Shown here: piece after piece, positions 1 to 8,426 of the stretch
Position numbering within the stretch: position 1 is the stretch's first letter
Layout of the letters: the number at the start of each line of letters is the position of its first letter
From: CAVVEC01 sp963770485
Lineage (GTDB): Bacteria; Acidobacteriota; Terriglobia; Terriglobales; Acidobacteriaceae
Length of the DNA: 64,000 nt
Assembly (NCBI GenBank): GCA_963770485.1
Contig: CAVYPX010000016.1
Location: forward strand, 248,001-312,000
Direction of reading: 5' to 3'
Program-made: the position numbers and the translations under genes
Notes under the pieces: generated by a model
Seen by the model: the letters and a program-made list of their open reading frames with translations, nothing else
Databases searched by the model: none
Told to the model about the DNA's origin: nothing

Positions 1-133
1 CGCAGGCAACCTGGGGGACTTGTCGGTAGTCGCTTCCACCTTGCAAAAGATCGCAACGGACGCCTCCATCCTGAATGTAGTGCGTGAGTGCGCTGAGCGG
101 CTGTTGGCGCGTGCAGGGCAGGAGACTAAATAG
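1..133 (+). CDS. 3' end of an unidentified gene (truncated by window edge)
   Basis: An open frame (phase starting at base 2) runs to a TAG at 131-133 and encodes about 43 residues, ending AERLLARAGQETK. It reads as an amphipathic, Ala/Leu-rich helical tail. The start and most of the protein lie outside the window, so no family can be named. It lies about 80 bp upstream of the FecR-domain gene on the same strand. A perfect 12-bp palindrome CTTAAATTTAAG (142-153) sits in the gap. Confidence 0.45.
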   Translation, partial: AGNLGDLSVVASTLQKIATDASILNVVRECAERLLARAGQETK

Positions 134-214
134 CCCGCTATCTTAAATTTAAGAGGCAACGAACTCGGCCAAACAATGTTCTAATAGAGCAAGGGGTTGT
201 TCCGGAGGTGTACC

Positions 215-1561
215 ATGTCTAACCCAAGCGTCCGGTTGCTGAGCGCGGCATCCTTGGCGTCGTTTCTTCTTTTGGCCATTCCCTCCTTTGCTGATTCGCA
301 GGCACGCATCGTGCGCCTGAGCGATGTTCAGGGCGACGTGCAGATCGACCGCAACACGGGACAGGGTTTCGAGAAGGCATTTCTGAACCTGCCCCTGACT
401 CAGGGCGTGAAGATCAAGACCGGGGAAAAGGCGCGGGCCGAGGTGGAGTTTGAAGACAGTAGCACATTACGTATCACACCGGACACCAAGGTGGAGTTTC
501 CCCAGCTTTCGCTTCGTGACTCGGGAGCGAAAGTCTCGTCCATCAATCTTCAGGAAGGCACGGCTTACGTCAATTTCGTCGCGGCCAAGAACGACGAGTT
601 CACGCTATCGTTCGGCCAGGAGAAAGTGACGCTCTCGCGGCCGGCGCGTGTTCGGATCGAAATGGGTGACGCCGAGGTCTCAGTGGCGGTATTCAAAGGC
701 GAGGCCCAAGTCTCAACTGCAAGCGGCCCCATGAACGTTGGCAAGAGCGAAACTGTAACCTTCGATCTCGCCCATCCGGATCGGGAAACCCTCGCCAGAG
801 AGGTGGAACCGGCTCCCTACGACTCCTGGGATAAGCAGCAGGAGCAATATCAGGATCGCTACGCTACCAGCAGCTCATTGAGCAGCTACTCGCCCTATGC
901 ATACGGCGTCAGCGATCTCAATTATTACGGGAGCTTCTTCAACCTGGCTGGGTACGGCACGCTGTGGCAGCCGTACTTTATTGGGGGTGGCTGGGATCCG
1001 TTCCTGAATGGCGCCTGGGCATTCTATCCGGGTTCTGGCTATGGCTGGGTGTCAGGGTATCCCTGGGGCTGGACGCCATACCACTACGGATCATGGGTAT
1101 TCCTTCCCGGACGCGGATGGGCATGGCAGCCCGGCGGCTCCTGGTCGGCGGCGAATGCCTTGCCGAGAGTGCAGAACCCACCTGCGAAGTTCGCGCTGCC
1201 TCAACCGCCAAACTCAGGACAAGGAACAATCTTTGTGAATCGGGGCGCGATGCCCAATCAGAATGGGTTGTTCAATAACAAGGTGGTGATACGCGAGAAC
1301 TCCGCAGGGCTTGGGATCCCGCGAGGAAGTATCCGGAACCTGGGCGAACTCTCTCCGCTCGTGCAGCAGCAGGGATCTGCGAACGCTCGCCTGCACACCG
1401 CGCCGATTGGCGGTTCGAGTTGGTGGCGCGGAGGGTATTCCGAACCTGACTCAGGCATGGGAATGTGGCATGGCAGCAGCGGCGCAAGTAACTCAGGTAT
1501 GAGCAGCTCGGCAGGCCACGCCAGTAGCGGTCATTCGAGTGGCGGTGGCTCACACCACTAG
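215..1561 (+). CDS. FecR-domain secreted protein with Tyr/Gly- and Ser/Gly/His-rich tail
   Basis: The protein has 448 residues from the ATG at 215, preceded by GGAGG at 204-208. A TTG 18 bases upstream is possible but has no better signal. A signal peptide (hydrophobic LLSAASLASFLLLAIPSFA, cleaved before DSQA) is followed by a FecR-type beta domain. That domain shows the pattern IVRLSDVQGDVQI...GVKIKTGEKARAEVEFEDSSTLRI...LQEGTAYV, roughly residues 30-180. From about 210 on, the sequence is low in complexity and rich in Tyr, Trp, Gly and Pro (YGWVSGYPWGW), ending in a Gly/Ser/His tail. FecR domains in sigma-factor systems sense periplasmic signals. Here no sigma factor or TonB receptor is adjacent, so a cell-envelope or surface role is more likely. 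The exact function is unknown. Confidence 0.8.
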   Translation: MSNPSVRLLSAASLASFLLLAIPSFADSQARIVRLSDVQGDVQIDRNTGQGFEKAFLNLPLTQGVKIKTGEKARAEVEFEDSSTLRITPDTKVEFPQLSLRDSGAKVSSINLQEGTAYVNFVAAKNDEFTLSFGQEKVTLSRPARVRIEMGDAEVSVAVFKGEAQVSTASGPMNVGKSETVTFDLAHPDRETLAREVEPAPYDSWDKQQEQYQDRYATSSSLSSYSPYAYGVSDLNYYGSFFNLAGYGTLWQPYFIGGGWDPFLNGAWAFYPGSGYGWVSGYPWGWTPYHYGSWVFLPGRGWAWQPGGSWSAANALPRVQNPPAKFALPQPPNSGQGTIFVNRGAMPNQNGLFNNKVVIRENSAGLGIPRGSIRNLGELSPLVQQQGSANARLHTAPIGGSSWWRGGYSEPDSGMGMWHGSSGASNSGMSSSAGHASSGHSSGGGSHH

Positions 1562-1652
1562 GGTCAGAGAGTCAATCGGTTGCAGTACGCGAGGGCGGCC
1601 TTCGGTCGCCCTTCTGCTTGCGGGGAAGGCGATAACCTATTTGGAGGCGAAC

Positions 1653-2546
1653 ATGCCGCGAGGCTCATGGCCTGAACTGCCGCTGGATGCCTGGCAAGGC
1701 ACCTACGCTACGCTCCACATGTGGACGCAGATTGTGGGGAAGGTGCGGCTGGCGCTAAGTCCGCGGATCAATCACTGGTGGGAAGTCCCACTGTATGTGA
1801 ATTCGCTCGGACTCACCTCTTCCGCAATACCGTATGACGGAGGAAGTTTCGAGGTTCAGTTCGATTTCATTCATCACCAGTTAGTCATTCAAACCAGCCA
1901 GGATCAGCAAAGGACGATCGCGCTAGCGCCGAGGTCAGTTGCCGATTTTTACAAAGAGTTCCGGTCAGCGCTGGAGTCTATGGGCATTCGGGTCAAGACT
2001 TGGAAGATGCCGGTGGAAGTACCCAATCCCGTCCCTTTTGATCAGGACCTTCAGCACGCTTCCTATGACCCCGAGTATGCCAACCGGTTCTGGCGGGTCC
2101 TCCTGTGCATTGATCCGATTTTCAAGGAATTCCGGTCCCATTTCATCGGCAAGAACAGCCCTGTACATTTCTTCTGGGGAAGCTTCGATCTGTGCACTAC
2201 CCGCTTTTCGGGGCGGCGCGCGCCTGAGCGCGAAGGCGCCGACCGCATCACCCGAGAGGCGTATTCCCACGAAGTCATCAGCGCCGGCTTCTGGCCGGGT
2301 GGCGGCGAGATCCAGGGCGCGGCATTCTACGCCTATGCGGCCCCGGAACCCGCGGGCTTCGCGGAAGCTAAGGTCCGTCCCGCACAGGCGCTTTACCATC
2401 CGCAGATGCACGAATTCCTGCTCATGTACGATGACGTGCGGAATTCGCCTTCGCCGAAGGCCGCGCTGCTCGATTTTCTGCAGAGCACTTACGATGCGGG
2501 CGCGAATCTAGGCAAGTGGAATCGCGCGGAGTTGGAACGAAGCTAA
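1653..2546 (+). CDS. DUF5996 family protein
   Basis: 297 residues from the ATG at 1653, with GGAGG at 1643-1647. A longer frame opens at 1539 inside the previous gene, but its first 38 codons show no protein-like character. The start MPRGSWPELPLDAWQGTYATLHMWTQIVGK, the central segment around WWEVPLYVNSLGL, and later HFFWGSFDL and SAGFWPGGG match the DUF5996 family as I know it. That family is a conserved cytosolic protein of unknown function, about 300 residues long. There is no signal peptide or membrane segment. It lies 91 bp after the FecR gene on the same strand and could be co-transcribed. No catalytic role can be assigned. Confidence 0.75.
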   Translation: MPRGSWPELPLDAWQGTYATLHMWTQIVGKVRLALSPRINHWWEVPLYVNSLGLTSSAIPYDGGSFEVQFDFIHHQLVIQTSQDQQRTIALAPRSVADFYKEFRSALESMGIRVKTWKMPVEVPNPVPFDQDLQHASYDPEYANRFWRVLLCIDPIFKEFRSHFIGKNSPVHFFWGSFDLCTTRFSGRRAPEREGADRITREAYSHEVISAGFWPGGGEIQGAAFYAYAAPEPAGFAEAKVRPAQALYHPQMHEFLLMYDDVRNSPSPKAALLDFLQSTYDAGANLGKWNRAELERS

Positions 2547-2579
2547 TTTGTTTCTCAGGAAACGACGGTTTCTTTGACA

Positions 2580-3206
2580 TTACTGCTTGGTCGGATTTGC
2601 CGCTTCATCCTTCAAGTATCCGCGGCTGAGAGTACCTTTCTTCTTGGCTATCTCGAGCAATGTCGGATAGAACTGCACAAATGTCGTGTCCACTGCCGCA
2701 TGCTGTCCGTGACAGGAATAGCACGCCGCTTCCGTCGGGACCTGCTTCGACGGAGCAAGTTCATCGAAGCTGAAGAAAGCCCAGCCTCCGGAGAAGCGTG
2801 AGGTATCCTTGACGTGAACTTCTCTGCCCATCAACTCGGAAGTTTGAAAGTGGCCGCTCTTGTTGATTGACGCATTGCTGCCCGCCACTCGGGCCTCCAG
2901 AACCAGCATGGTTTTATCCGGCCAGGTTCCGGTGGCAAGGAATGCCTTGTAGGCGTCGGGAGCCACGAAAACATTGTCGAACATAGAGTGATCCATGGCC
3001 ATCCGATTTGGGCTGTAACTCATGTCGACGCCCGAGGTCAGATAGATCCACTCGCGATAGTTTTCGGGAAATAGCAGGCGGCCATCCGCCGTGTATGTTG
3101 GAGTTTGTGCAGAGGAGCCCTTTTCATTTCCCTGAGCCGGTGCGGCGTTTGAAGCGTATTGCACAGGGAACAAGAACGAGAGGCAAAGCAGCAGCCAGAT
3201 ACGCAT
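2580..3206 (-). CDS. secreted cytochrome P460-like c-type haem protein
   Basis: 208 residues from an ATG whose AGGAGG lies 8 bases upstream (3215-3220). This start exposes a clear signal peptide (MRIWLLLCLSFLFPVQYASNA). The mature part has the P460 pattern: FPENYREWIYLTSGVDMSYSP, VFVAPDAYKAFLATGTWPDKTMLVLE and GWAFFSFDE. A single c-type haem motif CYSCH sits at residues 162-166 near the C-terminus. P460 cytochromes are periplasmic mono-haem proteins, some of which oxidise hydroxylamine or scavenge NO. The Lys cross-link that defines true P460 chemistry cannot be judged by eye. The gene is downstream of, and on the same strand as, the orphan permease (84-bp gap). Function in this host is inferred only at family level. 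Confidence 0.8.
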   Translation of the reverse strand: MRIWLLLCLSFLFPVQYASNAAPAQGNEKGSSAQTPTYTADGRLLFPENYREWIYLTSGVDMSYSPNRMAMDHSMFDNVFVAPDAYKAFLATGTWPDKTMLVLEARVAGSNASINKSGHFQTSELMGREVHVKDTSRFSGGWAFFSFDELAPSKQVPTEAACYSCHGQHAAVDTTFVQFYPTLLEIAKKKGTLSRGYLKDEAANPTKQ

Positions 3207-3289
3207 CGATGTTTCCTCCTGGGATTTCGGCAATGTTTGTCGCAACCGGCATGACCGGTTGTCTCCTCCACGAAACGGATCTCCGCCGC

Positions 3290-5944
3290 TCATTCCTGCC
3301 GCAATGCGGTAAATGGGTCGATGTGCGTCACGCGCCTCGCCGGAATAAAGCAAGCCAAAGCCGCCACTACGACAAAAAGCAATGAGACAAAAGCAAAAGT
3401 GATTTCGTCGGTCGGGCTAGTGGCGTACAGCAGCGAGGAAAGAAGTCTTCCGAGCGCGACCGCGCACAACAAGCCCAGGGCGGTACCGGCGAGGGAAACC
3501 GCCAGTCCCTGCCGAACCACCATGCGAACCAGAGAACTCCTGGGCTGACCCAGAGCCATCCGGATTCCCAGTTCCTGGGTTCGCTGACTCACCGAGAGCG
3601 CCATGATGCCAGCGATGCCGCTGGCGCTGATCACCAGCGCCAAACCCGCGAATATGCCCAGCAGGATCGCGGTGACCCGCGGTGAGGCGACCGACTCATG
3701 CTCCAGGCGTTCGATCGTTTCTACCTGGTCCACGGCAAGCTGCGGATCCACATCGTGGAGAGCCTTACGGATCAGCGGAGTCATGCTCGTGGGATCGGTG
3801 GAAGCGCGCACCACCAGTCCGCCAACAAAACCGAATTGATCGACCGGCAAATAGATTTCATCCCCCGGCGAGCGGTCCAGGCCATATTCCCGGGCGTCGC
3901 CCACGATCCCGACGATAGTGATCCAGTTCTTGCCCGCATCGAACGTGATCCGCTTGCCGATGGGATTCTCGGACGGCCAGCGATGACCGGCCAGCGCTTG
4001 ATTGATGACGCCGACCTTCACCGCATCCGCATTGTCGTGTTCGGTGAAGGTCCGGCCCTGAAGCAGCGGCTGCCGGATGGTCTCGAAATAGCCGTGGCTG
4101 ACGAGTGTCGTGTCGGTGATGGGCTTCAGCTGACCCTTGGGGACAGGCTTGCCCTCGATTTCAAAATCCGAGTTGCTGGGGCCGTTGGCGACGGCGCGTG
4201 GGCTGAAGGGCAAGCTGGATGAGAGCGCTGCCGATTCCACGCCACCCAACGCCCGGATGCGCCGCAAGACGCGGTCTGCCAGGGCCGATAATTGCTGGCT
4301 ATTGGTGTAGCGGGAAAAGTTGGGGCTGAGTCGCATACCGAGCAGCCGCTCCGAACTGAAGCCGGGGTCCACACTTTGCAACCGGACAAAGCTGCGCATC
4401 ATCAGACCGGCCCCAATCAGAAGAACGAAGGAGACAGCGACTTGCAAGACCACGAGTGCTGCGCGGAGCCGCTGATGTCCCCGGCTGCTTGTAGTTTGTG
4501 CGGATCCTTGCTTTAGAGCATCGGCGGTGCGCCCACCAGAAGAAAGTGCGGGAGCGAAGCCGAACAAGAGACCGGAGAAGACAGAAACCAGCAAGGTGAA
4601 GAGGAGAATCGGCGTGTCCATTCTGACTTCGGCGGCGCGGGTGGTGAATTGTGCCGCAAACTTCACCAGAAGAGTCAGTATCGGAGGGGCAAGCATGAGC
4701 CCCAGCGCTCCCCCTACCACCGATAGGAGCGTGGTTTCGGTCAGCAACTGCCGGACGAGGCGCGCGCGGCTGGCGCCTAATGCCCGGCGCACAGCGAGTT
4801 CCCGTTCCCGCTTCAGCAGGCGCGCCAGCATCAGGTTGGCGACGTTGGCGCAAGCAATGAGCAGCACGAACCCTGCCGCCCCGAGCAGAACCAGCAGCGT
4901 GGTTCGAGCGCGACGGGTGAGATCCTGGCGCAGCGGCGCCGCTGCGATTCCATATCCGTAGGGTTTGGGATAACTATCAGGATACGAATTCTCAAGTTGG
5001 TGCGCGACGGTGGACAGATCAGCCTGCGCCTGGGGAAGCTGCATCCCGGGCTTGAGGCGGCCAAACACAGTCATCATGCGGGCAGCCCGGTTGGCGATGA
5101 AGGCGGCAGATGATCGGGTCGGGCAAGCCGACGTGGGCATGTAGATGTCGTTCTCTTCCGGATACTGCGGAATCGGGGGCAAAACCCCGATGACCGTGTG
5201 CGGCCGGTCATTCATCTGAAAGACCTTGCCTACAATAGCGGAGTCACCACCGTGGCGGCGCTGCCAGTATTGGTAGCTGAGCACAATGACCGGCTCGGCA
5301 TTCGGCGATTCGTCACTGGCTACGAAGGTCCGACCCAGCAGCGGCTTCACTCCCAGGACGTCAAAGAAATTTGCCGAGACCACGCCGGCCTCGACCCGCT
5401 CGGCTAGGTCCTTTCCCAGCAAAAGAAAATTCATGTTGTGGTACTCGACCACCGCGTCGAGACTGTGGTTGTAGTCGCGATAGTCAAATATCTCTTTCAC
5501 TGAGAACGGTACATCCGGCAAATGAGCCTGGGTGGCTTGCTGATGCAGAACCACCAGTTGTCCGCCGTGCTGGTAAGGCAGCGGACGCAGCAAAACGCCG
5601 TAGACAACGCTGAAAATCGCGGTGTTGGCGCCAATGCCTAGTGCCAGCGTCAGCACGACCAAGGCGGAGAAGCCTGGATTGTTGCGCAGAACGCGAGAGC
5701 CGTAACGTAAATCCTGCAACACGGTCTCCAGCCAAGCCCCAGCATGAACGTCGCGCACCTCTTCCTTGACTTGTTCCACACCGCCCAACTCGATTCGAGC
5801 CGCGCGCCGCGCTGTTTCCGGCTCCATGCCTTCTTTGATCTTCTCCTCGGTCAACAAATCGAGGTAGGAGCGGACTTCCTGATCGAGTTCCTGTTCTTGC
5901 CGCTGACCTCGTAGCCAGTTGTGCGCAAAGCTCGCGAATCGCAT
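3290..5944 (-). CDS. MacB/FtsX-type permease of the acidobacterial duplicated orphan permease family
   Basis: 884 residues. An N-terminal helical region of about 65 residues (LDQEVRSYLDLLTEEKIKEGM...ARRAARIELGG) is typical of this family and absent from ordinary MacB. Next come a transmembrane segment near 85-110 (LVVLTLALGIGANTAIFSVVYGVLLRPLPY), a MacB-type periplasmic domain, three membrane segments at about 350-470, a second periplasmic domain and three C-terminal segments ending ITFAFVSLLFVVVAALACFIPARR. It therefore contains two MacB/FtsX units in one chain. There is no ATPase gene beside it, as usual for the family, whose substrate is unknown. The PadR-type regulator gene ends 15 bp upstream, so the two form one transcription unit. 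An AAGGAG precedes the ATG. Confidence 0.9.
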   Translation of the reverse strand: MRFASFAHNWLRGQRQEQELDQEVRSYLDLLTEEKIKEGMEPETARRAARIELGGVEQVKEEVRDVHAGAWLETVLQDLRYGSRVLRNNPGFSALVVLTLALGIGANTAIFSVVYGVLLRPLPYQHGGQLVVLHQQATQAHLPDVPFSVKEIFDYRDYNHSLDAVVEYHNMNFLLLGKDLAERVEAGVVSANFFDVLGVKPLLGRTFVASDESPNAEPVIVLSYQYWQRRHGGDSAIVGKVFQMNDRPHTVIGVLPPIPQYPEENDIYMPTSACPTRSSAAFIANRAARMMTVFGRLKPGMQLPQAQADLSTVAHQLENSYPDSYPKPYGYGIAAAPLRQDLTRRARTTLLVLLGAAGFVLLIACANVANLMLARLLKRERELAVRRALGASRARLVRQLLTETTLLSVVGGALGLMLAPPILTLLVKFAAQFTTRAAEVRMDTPILLFTLLVSVFSGLLFGFAPALSSGGRTADALKQGSAQTTSSRGHQRLRAALVVLQVAVSFVLLIGAGLMMRSFVRLQSVDPGFSSERLLGMRLSPNFSRYTNSQQLSALADRVLRRIRALGGVESAALSSSLPFSPRAVANGPSNSDFEIEGKPVPKGQLKPITDTTLVSHGYFETIRQPLLQGRTFTEHDNADAVKVGVINQALAGHRWPSENPIGKRITFDAGKNWITIVGIVGDAREYGLDRSPGDEIYLPVDQFGFVGGLVVRASTDPTSMTPLIRKALHDVDPQLAVDQVETIERLEHESVASPRVTAILLGIFAGLALVISASGIAGIMALSVSQRTQELGIRMALGQPRSSLVRMVVRQGLAVSLAGTALGLLCAVALGRLLSSLLYATSPTDEITFAFVSLLFVVVAALACFIPARRVTHIDPFTALRQE

Positions 5945-5959
5945 GGTTGGAATCTCCTT

Positions 5960-6292
5960 CTAGGAAGCCTCGAGCGCCTGCGCGATGGCCACTGAGATCC
6001 TTCCCCAGCGCTCGGTTTCGGTTTCGAACTGGCGGCGGCCCGTCTTGGTGAGGCGATAGTACTTGGCGCGGCGATTGTTCTCGGATTCGCCCCAGGTAGA
6101 GGTGAGCCAGCCTTCCTCTTCCATGCGGTGCAGGGCAGGGAAGAGCGAGCCGGGTTTGACTTGAAAGGTTCCGCGCGTGATTTGCTCGATGCGCCGCGCG
6201 ATCCCCAGGCCGTGCATTTCCTCGAGTGCAAGAGATTTGAGGATGAGCAGGTCGAGAGTGCCCTGCAGCAGCGAAGTTTGTTCCGGTACCAT
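5960..6292 (-). CDS. PadR family transcriptional regulator
   Basis: 110 residues, winged-helix PadR type. The family hallmarks are SLLQGTLDLLILKSLALEEMHGLGIARRIEQ, then VKPGSLFPALHRMEEEGWLTSTWG, then the wing NNRRAKYYRLTKTGRRQFE. Two in-frame ATGs exist, at 6298 and 6292. The AGGAG at 6300-6304 is one base from the first but seven from the second, so MVPEQTSL is the likelier start. It is the first gene of a unit with the orphan permease. PadR proteins usually repress their own operon and are released by a ligand. Repeated CCTATAGA boxes overlapping its promoter fit autoregulation. Confidence 0.9.
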   Translation of the reverse strand: MVPEQTSLLQGTLDLLILKSLALEEMHGLGIARRIEQITRGTFQVKPGSLFPALHRMEEEGWLTSTWGESENNRRAKYYRLTKTGRRQFETETERWGRISVAIAQALEAS

Positions 6293-6301
6293 GTCCATGC
6301 T

Positions 6302-6342
6302 CCTATAGACGTTCTACAGAAGAATAGGTTAGCACCTATAGA
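6302..6342. promoter_or_regulatory. paired CCTATAGA boxes, candidate PadR operator
   Basis: CCTATAGA occurs twice in the same orientation, at 6302-6309 and 6335-6342 (33 bp apart, about three helical turns). One copy lies just downstream of the -10 and the other lies within the spacer next to the -35 of the padR promoter. A repressor on both would block the promoter. Binding by this PadR is inferred from position only. Confidence 0.4.
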
Positions 6343-6349
6343 ATGTCAA
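6321..6349 (-). promoter_or_regulatory. sigma70-type promoter of the padR-permease unit
   Basis: Read on the minus strand, a perfect TTGACA (6344-6349) is followed after 17 bases by TATTCT (6321-6326), about 30 bases ahead of the padR start. Spacing and distance are near ideal. This is the clearest housekeeping-type promoter in the window. Confidence 0.7.
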
Positions 6350-6381
6350 CAGGAGAATCCGGTTCGCCGCTCTTCGGGGAG

Positions 6382-6401
6382 GGCACGACTTCAGTCGTGC
6401 C
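6382..6401. repeat. short palindromic intergenic repeat (GGCACGAC hairpin)
   Basis: GGCACGAC-TTCA-GTCGTGCC forms a perfect 8-bp stem with a four-base loop. It is followed at about 6423-6440 by GGGCTTTAGCCCCTGAGG. A near copy of both halves occurs at 44805-45041, so these are members of a dispersed repeat family rather than a gene-specific terminator. Confidence 0.55.
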
Positions 6402-6471
6402 ACAAGACGACTAAATGACTGTGGGCTTTAGCCCCTGAGGAAGCCCCAAGAAAGTTCGAGTTCGGCCCTTC

Positions 6472-7284
6472 TTATCGCACCACCACGCCCGCGTAGCCGA
6501 CTACCATTTCGCGGTCGCCGGAGACGTCGCCGGAGGTGGCGTACTTGACTAATTCGGCGGACCTCGCGCCCAGCCGCTTGGCAGCGGTGAGCATGACCAC
6601 TGCGGGACCGAAGCCGCACATGCTGATATCTTCTGCCATCACCACATCGAAGAGCCCGCGTGCGTCCAATACCAGCATGCGCTCGATCGCCTTGTGATCT
6701 TTCACCCGGGTAATTGCGTCGCTCTCGTAATGATTCATGTCGCTGGAGGCGACGATCAGTATTCGTTCATCCTGCGCTCGCACGACCTCGGCGACGCCCT
6801 CGCCTAGCTGTTCCAGGATCTCGAACTGGCCTGTGCCCAGCGCGATGGGCACGAAAGTGAAATGCGGCCGGCGCGACTGCAGAAATGGCAACTGCACTTC
6901 GATGGCGTGTTCGCTGCGGTGGGCATCACTGTCTTCGGTCAAAAGTGGAAGTTGTTGTTTGAGCGTGTCGGCCAAATCGGAATCAATCGGCACCAGACCC
7001 AGCGGCGTTTCCCATGCGCCGGTGCTCATGATCGCGAGGGGCTGTCCTCTGCCGGTGTGGTTCGGGCATAGCACAATGCAGCGCCGCGGCACGACTACTT
7101 GCGCATACACCGCACCGGCGACCGGTCCTGAGTACATGTAACCGGCGTGCGGAGCCACGCAGCCGAGCGCGGGAACAGCCGCTGCGCCGGGCGAGAGATA
7201 GGACTGCACATCATCGAGCAGAGTCTCGCGATCATGAGGGTAGAAACGTCCCGCAACGGCGGGATGACGGACAATCGAATGCAT
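6472..7284 (-). CDS. amrB: Memo-like protein (AmmeMemoRadiSam system protein B)
   Basis: 270 residues from an ATG with AAGGAGG four bases upstream (7289-7295). Memo-family signatures are visible in order: RHPAVAGRFYP at the N-terminus, VAPHAGYMYSGPVAG, LCPNHTGRG, HAIEVQLPFLQ, IVASSDMNHYE and CGFGPAVVML. These hold the conserved His and Cys residues that bind metal in the family, which is related to extradiol dioxygenases. In bacteria it is often encoded with an AMMECR1 protein and a radical SAM enzyme. Neither is adjacent here; the radical SAM protein at 10253 is of a different type. Cytosolic. The precise substrate of the system is not known to me. Confidence 0.85.
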   Translation of the reverse strand: MHSIVRHPAVAGRFYPHDRETLLDDVQSYLSPGAAAVPALGCVAPHAGYMYSGPVAGAVYAQVVVPRRCIVLCPNHTGRGQPLAIMSTGAWETPLGLVPIDSDLADTLKQQLPLLTEDSDAHRSEHAIEVQLPFLQSRRPHFTFVPIALGTGQFEILEQLGEGVAEVVRAQDERILIVASSDMNHYESDAITRVKDHKAIERMLVLDARGLFDVVMAEDISMCGFGPAVVMLTAAKRLGARSAELVKYATSGDVSGDREMVVGYAGVVVR

Positions 7285-7337
7285 TGCACCTCCTTCTGAG
7301 ACCGTGACGAAAGTGCAGCGCGGACGACCTGCCGGCT

Positions 7338-7369
7338 GTCCTGATGTCGTCACGTCCTGATGTCGTCAC
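7338..7369. repeat. perfect 16-bp tandem duplication
   Basis: GTCCTGATGTCGTCAC at 7338-7353 is repeated immediately at 7354-7369. It lies in the 139-bp gap between the Memo-like gene and rsmA, just before a GC-rich stretch with its own inverted repeat (CCGCCGGGACGGCGG). It looks like replication slippage. Confidence 0.8.
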
Positions 7370-7423
7370 GCCCTCGATGCGGCGGGCGAGGCCGCCCGCC
7401 CGACAGCCGCCGGGACGGCGGCG

Positions 7424-8284
7424 CTACGGTCGCAGCACGGGCGACATTAGCTGGCGGAACAAGCCCGCACTTTTCTCCAATGACAATGCCTCGGCGCGGA
7501 CGTTTGGTTTCACTCCGCTTTTTTCCAGGGCCGCACGCAAAGCGCTGGGCTGGTAGTCCGCCTTCAGATTATTCCAGAGCGTCTTCCGCTTCTGTCCGAA
7601 GGACTGTTTCAGGAACTTAATGAAGCCGGATTCCGGCACACCCAGACTTTCCAGCCGGGGAGCGATGGTGAGACGGATCGCGGTAGAGTGGACTTTGGGC
7701 GGCGGCGAGAAAGCGTCCGGCGGAAGCGTGAACAATTTCTCGACCCGACTGTAGAGCTGGGCAGTGGCGGAAAGCAGCCCATACTCGCTTTTGCCCGGCT
7801 GCGCCGCAATCCGGTCGGCCACCTCGCGCTGCACCATGAGCACGATGATTTCGAAATACTTCCGGTATTCGAACAAGCGCAGCAGGATATCCGAAGTAAT
7901 GAAATAGGGCAAATTGCCCACCACGCGCACGCGTTCGGGCTGGTGATTCATGCCTGGACGCGTGCTTCCCGGCTTGGGTCCGAACAGGGTGTCGAAATCC
8001 ATGGCTAAGATATCGCCCTCGATGATCTCGACGTTAGGCGTCAACGCGAACCGCATGCGTAGCTGCGCCGCCAGAACGCGATCGAGCTCAATGGCGATGA
8101 CGCGCCGGGCGCGCCGGGCCAACAGGGAGGTCAGGACGCCGCGTCCCGGCCCGATTTCGAGCACGGTACTCGAGGGGAGATCACCGAAGGCCTCCACAAT
8201 GCGGAGCGCAGCCGAGTGGTCTACCAGGAAATGTTGTCCCAGCTTGGGCTTACGGCGCGGACGCGCGGCAGATACTTTCGGCAC
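7424..8284 (-). CDS. rsmA: 16S rRNA (adenine1518-N6/adenine1519-N6)-dimethyltransferase
   Basis: 286 residues with a GTG start. KsgA/RsmA motifs are complete: KLGQHFLVD near the N-terminus, SAM motif I EIGPGRGVLT, acidic motif II AIELD, IIEGDIL, and the catalytic NLPY in VVGNLPYFITS. The C-terminal helical domain (KFLKQSFGQKRKTLWNNLK) is present. It dimethylates two adjacent adenines in helix 45 of 16S rRNA during late 30S assembly. It is encoded divergently from glgA, with 142 bp between the starts. GAGGG precedes the GTG. Length is normal for the family. Confidence 0.95.
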   Translation of the reverse strand: MPKVSAARPRRKPKLGQHFLVDHSAALRIVEAFGDLPSSTVLEIGPGRGVLTSLLARRARRVIAIELDRVLAAQLRMRFALTPNVEIIEGDILAMDFDTLFGPKPGSTRPGMNHQPERVRVVGNLPYFITSDILLRLFEYRKYFEIIVLMVQREVADRIAAQPGKSEYGLLSATAQLYSRVEKLFTLPPDAFSPPPKVHSTAIRLTIAPRLESLGVPESGFIKFLKQSFGQKRKTLWNNLKADYQPSALRAALEKSGVKPNVRAEALSLEKSAGLFRQLMSPVLRP

Positions 8285-8426
8285 GTTGACCCTCTTTCTT
8301 TCCGGCAGTTACACTGAATCTTGGTCCCCGAATGCTTGGGTGCAGGAAGCGTGCGCCTGAAGGCGCGCCTCACTATCATAACTTGCGCCGGGGTTCTGGT
8401 GCTCACGAGTGTGGAGGTTGGTCCTC

